From Daphnia pulex (Eukaryota; Arthropoda; Branchiopoda; Diplostraca; Daphniidae): a stretch of 64,000 bases of DNA. The notes beneath the pieces were generated by a model. That model ran no database searches. It was not told where the DNA came from and saw only the letters and a program-made list of their open reading frames with translations. Both the position numbers and the translations under genes were made by a program. Positions 58,060 through 64,000 of the stretch are shown here, piece by piece. The stretch is taken from NCBI RefSeq assembly GCF_021134715.1, contig NC_060018.1, forward strand, positions 6,589,501 to 6,653,500, read 5' to 3'. The stretch's first letter is position 1. Each line of letters starts with the position of its first letter.

Positions 58060-60800
58060 GGTGTCAGGGAAAAGTGTTAAGTCATAGGGAAAATTACGCC
58101 TTGTCAACTCTTTTTATGTGCCGAAGCCGCTGCGGCTCAACCGACCCCATCCGCTAACGGCTAAAACCCCCGATGGTCCCTCAGTCTGTCTGTATTTTTT
58201 TTTTCTTCAGAGCGGCTTTTAATTCTCTCTGCTGCTGCTGCTGCCCTTCGCAGCGGCTTTCACTGTGAATCGAAGCAAGAGTCACTTGGTTCTGAAAATC
58301 AGGTCCAAGATTTTTTTTTCGGCAGGCCTGCACTATTCTTTTTTTAGTTCTGTTCGATTCCGTGTTTCTTTTTATTTTTTTTACTTAAGATTTGGTTTCG
58401 TGGTTCACGGTCAACGTGTAATCAAGATAGTAGCCGATTTTGGTAGGGAAAAAAGAAAAGAGAAAAGCCTTTTTTATTATTTTTCGTTGTAGAGTTCTAG
58501 AATGTCCAGCTCAGCGTGTCGAAAGCTGGGACTTGCCTGAGATGAGCTCAGTCCGCTCTCAGTTGCGACTCTGGGTTCCTGTTGCTCATCGATATTCATC
58601 TCTCTCTTTTTTATTTTGGGAGGGTGATTAAAAGGTGAAAAGGAGAGAGTGAGAGTCATCTTATCGGATCGTGAATGAGAATCGAGTAGAAAAAGAGACT
58701 CGGATAGTGGACGATCCATTCGGTTGAATCTCCGTTTTCATAGCGAACTTACAGTACCACTAGGGATTGCGTGAGAGTCTTTTTCTTTCTGAAAGACACA
58801 TGAGCACTAAGAAAATAAAAAACAAAGAGACGAAAAAACGAAAAATGAATAAACAAGAAACAGAATATGATAAAAAGAAAGAAGAATATAACAACGGGAA
58901 AAGCTTGCGCAAAGAGTAGAGGTTGGTTTGCTGGTTTCGCTCGTTTCAATATCAAGTTTTTCTTGTCTGATTTGGCTTGTTTGTATTTCCTCCGTTTTCT
59001 TCACGTTTTTTTTTCTCTCTCTCTCTCTTTTTCGTTAGTTGTTTTTTGTAGGAAATGTGTCTTGTTTTTGTTTCTTTCTCTCTGCTCCGACAGTTTTTTT
59101 TTTCGTGCGGTCGTGAAGCGCGTTCATCCTATTATCTTTCAGTTTTACGGATTTTTTCCCCTTGAGCCCGGCGTTATACATTCACTAGGGACCGGTGTAC
59201 ACGCGTGCGCAGAGCGTCCGTCAAAACGAAACCATCCAAGTAATTATAGCAGCGAAATTAAATGAGAAAAGTGGTGCTGCTGCTGCCGGGCAAAGAAAGG
59301 TGTTGTGTGGTTCTCTCTCTCTCTACGAGTTTTCTAATTCTTCCCGCTCCTCTTTTTTCTTCTTCTTCTTCTTCTTCCCCCTGCTGCTGCTGATGTCAAC
59401 ACGAAAATGCACACTCACGACGCGTTAACTCAACGCAGAGGGGGAAGAAAAAAAAAATTATTTTCTTTTTTTTTTTTCGTCCGGTGTTGGGCATTGTCGG
59501 CGAAAGAATTCGAACTGTGATTATGACTTTTCTCTCTCCTAACTCTCCCGTCTTTTCTTTTTTTTCGTCTTACCAGCGTGTGAGGGAGTGAACAGGAGAG
59601 AAACACAAAGAATGAGAGAGAGAAAAAAAGAAAGAACTAAAGAAGTCACATGCCACTCACAACAAGGAGAAGTGAGAAACTTTCCAAATGAGTTAGAAGA
59701 TGAAAATGGAAATGTTGTAGCGATAGGCAAGTCTAAGAGAGAGAGAGAGAGCTGCTGCCGGAGAGCATGATAGGAGAAACACACAAAGAAGAAGTTAAGA
59801 AAAAAAAAAGATATATAGGAATAAAAAAAAATAAAATAAATTTTAAAAAATAAGAAGCGAAAAAAAAAAAAAATGAAAATAAAAATGAAGAAAACAAGAA
59901 GAAAAAAAAGGGGCAATGGAATCTCGGGTGAGAATGACAAGCGGCCGCGAAACACCTCGCTGCGTCCCGACACGTTCCCGTTTATCCGATTGGAGTGGTC
60001 TTGTCGCATCGTGTCTGCTTCACGGAGAGAGAAGGAGGCCAAATCAAAAAAAAAAAAAGAGAGAGAAAGAAGAAAAAAAAATAAATAAGGGACAGATATA
60101 AAATAAGAAAAGGCAATGACGAGACAAGGTCTCATCGTTTTCTTCTTTCTTTGTGTCGCACGTCTTTTGTGCGCGGGCACCGAAGTCGTTTTTTTCTTTC
60201 TTTTTTCTCCCTCCCGTCAAGAGTAAAATAGATTTATTTCGGTCTTTTTTTCCTTCTCTATTATAACTTCTATACGGTTTTTCCCCCCCTTGAAAAAAAA
60301 AACAAACAAAACAAACCAGTATGTCTAATAATAATTACGAGACTTTTTTATGACTTGTCGTTTCTTCCGGTAGCACAGCCCCCCTTATCCGCAGGGATTG
60401 GCATGATATGATCCCCCCGCTTGTGTTTTATCAAATCAAATCCCGTGTAGAAATTTATATTTAGCAAAGGCGAAGGGATCAGGTTCGATTTATCTACCCC
60501 GGCTGGTCGGTTTTTTTACCATCGGTGTCGATAGCGCCAGAGCCTGAACAAATTTTCGGTGCCGTGCCGGGAGGTCAAAGGGGTCGTCCTATATGTGTAG
60601 GATAGGAACCATAGAGTCGACGAGGAACTCTTTTGAGCATCTTTTCTGTTTCTATTCTCTTATACCTCGGCTCTTGTTGTTGGCTCTGTTGTTGGCGTAG
60701 TTGTACAATAAGAGAGAGGATAAAGAATGTCGAAACGTAACGGAGAAATGAATCGCGTCATCTTGGCGGCGGCGGTGGATAAGACGTTTAGTGTGTGCAT

Positions 60801-60823
60801 GTGTGTGTGTGTGTGTGTGTGTG
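60801..60823. repeat. (GT)n microsatellite
   Basis: Eleven uninterrupted GT units in dachsous intron 5. Confidence 0.9.
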
Positions 60824-62432
60824 GGGCGGCACAAGAGGTTTCAATAGCTCGACGAAGAGAGGCAAGGTCAAAGTCGAAAAATGTTCATCCTCTTACTATA
60901 TTCTTCGACTTTTTCTTCTCCTTCGTGTGTTGTGCGTTTCCCTTTGTCGTTTTCTTAGCTCTTTTCTTCCATTCTCTTTCTATTTATTTGGGTCCTCCTT
61001 CCTTACACCCCACCCCTACAGTATATACATATACTATATATATTTTGATCAAAGAAAAATTGGTTTTGTTTTCGAAGGAGGTAGGAATAGCAGGTAAAAA
61101 AGGAGAGAGAGAGGGTCAGGTTGAAAAAAGAAAGAGGGGAGCCCAGCAAAAGGGGCCCCCTTAACAACCGGAGAGAGAGAGAGAGAGGCCATCAACTTCA
61201 TCACCCCTACAGCCTCGTCAATATCGCTGTGCCGGTGTGCCCGCTTGCTCTGTTGCCTGTTTGGATGTTCATAGAATGCTGTCGATGCCATCCACTCTTT
61301 TTTCTTCTTCTTCTTCTTCTTTTCTCCGGGGTTTTTCTTCTTCTTCTTCTATCTGGATGGACTCTCCCTCTGGCTGCTGCTGCTGCTGCCTCTCCGACCC
61401 AACCCCCTTGCCTTCGGTGCATTAATCAATTCCACCCTCAATCTTCCTTCACTGTCTTTTCTCTACTTCTTCTTCTTCTTCCTTCTTTTCCATTTTCCTA
61501 TCCACTTGTGCTTTTCGAAAGAAAAATTCTATTCCAACGGAAAATTTTCCTTTTTTTTTGTTGTTGTTGTTGTTGTTTCCTCCTTTCCTTAGTGTAGCAT
61601 GAAAAAGCCATTAATTTAAGAGCGTTTAAGCCTCCTCTCGCTTTGATCGCGCCTGTCCTCTCTCTATAGGTCGAATCTTGTTCTTGTGGACTAGTCAACT
61701 CTTAGGGTCCCAGCAGCAGGTCACAGCCGATGAGACTTGGGCATAGCAAAGCATAGCGCAGGACTCGGGCCGGCGCGTATAGTGAATAGGGTAAAAGATT
61801 TGAAAAATGTCAAATTTGTGATTGTTACTTAGGCGAGGGATTTTCAATCGTCCATTTGGAGAAGAAGAAAAAAAAAACTAAATCCCAAACTTTAAAATAG
61901 TGAACTTGGCTTTTCCGGTAGTAAGATTTAGACGAAACGGGTGGAGGGGGGAATAAAACAAAAAAAAAAAGAAAAATATGAAAATACCTTGAATAAATCA
62001 TCCGGGAAACAAATCAAAAGATATACTAAATTTTAAAAAAAGGAATCCAAAACGGAAGAAAGCGAAACAAATGTAAAGAGTTCGACTAAGCTCCGAGAAA
62101 AACGAGGAGAGACTCGATAATATTTAAAATAGAAACAAAAAACAAAAAAGCGTTAGCGAGAAAGACACGGGGCTCACGCAGGACAGGTTATATACTCTAG
62201 TGGTAACGAAGGGAAGGTGGTAAAGAAGAAGAAGAAACAAAGGTAAAGAAAAAAAAAACAAAGAAGAAGAAGAACAGGAGAAGAAGAAGAAGAAGAGAAC
62301 GCGGCGCCATTGTGCCATCCTTTCGGGTTTTTTAGGAAAGGAATGCATGTTAGTTAAGAGAGTGTGCGTATCAGCCCTGAATGGGAAAATAGAATTATGC
62401 AGCGAGAAGCTGTGGAATAGACGAGCCCCAGG

Positions 62433-62466
62433 TCTCTCTCTCTCTCTTCTTCCTCTTCTTCTTTTC

Positions 62467-62500
<34 letters not shown>
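62433..62500. repeat. (CTT)n polypyrimidine tract
   Basis: A CT run passes into TTC repeats, giving nearly 70 bp of almost pure pyrimidine. A GAA-rich purine tract lies about 150 bp before it (62225-62300), so the two could pair as an imperfect inverted repeat. Confidence 0.75.
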
Positions 62501-63614
62501 GCCCTTCCTTTTCATCGTCCGTTTCATCTTCGGAGCGTGTCCTGTCTCTCTGCGCTGACTCTACACAGACGCGATCTAACGGGATTTATCTGCCCGGCTC
62601 AACGTTCAAACACTGTACGTGCTGTACGTATCTAGTCCCGATGGACAAGAGAATATAAAAGAACAAGAAGAAGTTAAAAACGAAAAAAAAGGGAAGGAAA
62701 AGAAAGAAAAAAAAAGCGCTTATATCAAAGGAATGCACACCTCTCTTTTCTCTCCCGCTCACCGGCTCTGTCAAGGTGTGGTGCTCACGTCAAGAAGAGG
62801 CCGCAGCTTTGCCCAGTCGACAACCAACAACCCGAGGAATAAAAACAAAAGAAAAACCAGGCGATACATACAACGAAAAAAATAAAATAAAATAACAAAT
62901 CAAAATATGGAGAGTACAGTAAAAAATAAAACATCAGCGGCCTTTTTTTTCCCCTATACAACTAACTGGTAGACGGACAATGAAAGAGCTTATCCGGATG
63001 ACGTTCGAAATAATCGAGAATCGGTTAAAATGGAAAACGTCTAAAGAGAAACCAGACGTACGTTAACAAATAAATCGAACAGAAAAAAGTGCCGGGATAA
63101 ACGACACGATTAAAATATTTCCCGTCTCCGTCCGGTCGGCGTTTGACGTGATTGTTAGACGCGGGCGACTGGATGAGATGCCATAGTTGGATATCAAGCG
63201 TGAACCTTAGCTGCATTGTGCGAATCCGTGTCTCATTCGTGCGGTTCAATTGTCGCATTGTGGCATTTTGTAGCCGTTTCGCACTTTCGTGTTGTTTTTT
63301 ATTTGTGGTTTGAGTTTTGTTTCTTTGTTTTCGTTTCTCCTTTCATTCTTTCCACATTTTCTTTGGTTGTGTCCGGTTCATTTTCTCACCTGTGTGTGCC
63401 GTGTCACATTTCAAAAAGATAAAAAAGAAAAAGATGAGACAACTGCCAGGCGAAAAATGCCGCCCATCATTTACATGTCCCCCCCACCACAAAAAAGAAG
63501 AAGAAGAAGAAGAAACCCACAAAAGAATTTGATGGCGGGTGACTCCAATCAAAAGAGACGGAACAAGAATCAATGCGCGGTCCTTTTGAATTGAACATGA
63601 CATTTATCAAAGGT

Positions 63615-63628
63615 GGGGGGGGGGGGGG
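63615..63628. repeat. Poly-G run (14 G)
   Basis: Fourteen consecutive G; the exact length is uncertain for the usual homopolymer reasons. Confidence 0.85.
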
Positions 63629-64000
63629 CTGTGTGTTCCAGGGGTCTTTACCGAACTAGTTGCTCGGGCGGCAGCGCCTCCTCATTGGTGTCTACTCGCT
63701 ACCAAACGCGCAAGAGTGTCAAGTGAGATTTAAAAATAAAAAAACGGATGCACTGGAGAAAGGAGGGGGGAGAGAGAAAAGCGGAATAGTAGAAGAAGAA
63801 AATGTAACAAGAAAAGAGGCATGAGCCCAGTAGAAAGGGATGAAAAGGTTTTGCCCGCTTGTCGGCGACTCTTGAAGACGATATGTCGTGTGATATTTCT
63901 TGTTTTCTCTCTCTCTCTCGCCGCTCTTTTTCGGAGGACCACGTCAGGTCCTCTTTTTGGGTCTATGGCGAAATGAAAAGCCAACACAAGCAAAAACACA

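Larger units (their letters stand above)
54312..64000 (+). other. Start of dachsous fifth intron, open at the window edge
   Basis: At least 9.7 kb without any further cadherin exon. Microsatellites and polypurine/polypyrimidine tracts dominate: CAG at 57195-57216, GT at 58038-58059 and 60801-60823, CTT at about 62433-62500 and poly-G at 63615-63628. Two perfect CArG boxes abut at 55101-55120. The open frames, including one of 200 codons on the minus strand at 55113-55715, are rich in F, S and L from T-rich DNA and do not look like genes. Confidence 0.65.

Noticed and set aside
1..64000. CRISPR arrays, bacterial operons, rRNA genes, intact transposons
   Set aside because: No regularly spaced repeats, rRNA-like sequence, transposase or reverse-transcriptase frame was seen; the window is plainly animal nuclear DNA.

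Overview
The window looks like nuclear DNA of a branchiopod crustacean, most probably a Daphnia-type water flea. The reasons are short introns (often 50-100 bp, GT-AG), a Dachsous protein very close to the insect one, dense microsatellites and polypurine/polypyrimidine runs, and GC-rich exons of developmental genes beside an AT-rich block of housekeeping genes. The species call is an inference from style, not from a diagnostic sequence.

Layout: (1) 1-2248, noncoding, 3' side of sprouty. (2) 2249-3643 (-), a single-exon Sprouty receptor-tyrosine-kinase inhibitor. (3) 3644-10070, about 6.4 kb of microsatellite-rich noncoding DNA. (4) 10071-15773 (-), eIF5B in ten coding exons, one of its introns being 2.2 kb; a 5' leader exon and upstream ORFs are predicted to about 16183. 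(5) 15845-19861, an AT-rich intergenic stretch holding two diverged direct copies of a roughly 400-450 bp sequence. (6) 19862-25706, a compact block of four conserved genes in alternating orientation: NAP1 (+), ALG5 (-), FBXO8 (+), GEMIN8 (-). ALG5 and FBXO8 share a 349-bp divergent promoter; NAP1/ALG5 and FBXO8/GEMIN8 are convergent, with nearly touching or interleaved poly(A) signals. (7) 25707-28826, intergenic. (8) 28827 to 54311 and beyond (+), the 5' part of dachsous, an atypical cadherin: five coding exons cover the signal peptide, ten complete cadherin repeats and part of an eleventh. It has a 20-kb first intron, and its fifth intron runs past the window end.

The genes do not form a pathway. 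Sprouty (FGF/EGF feedback) and Dachsous (planar polarity and Hippo/Fat signalling) are developmental genes with large noncoding territories. The genes between them serve basic cell functions: ribosomal subunit joining (eIF5B), histone chaperoning (NAP1), N-glycan precursor synthesis (ALG5), F-box/Sec7 regulation (FBXO8) and SMN-complex snRNP assembly (GEMIN8). I found no CRISPR, tRNA, rRNA, recognisable autonomous transposon or novel multi-gene system. The most interesting items are regulatory: a perfect palindromic X-box, two abutting perfect CArG boxes, eIF5B upstream ORFs, interleaved poly(A) signals, and the diverged duplicated element.
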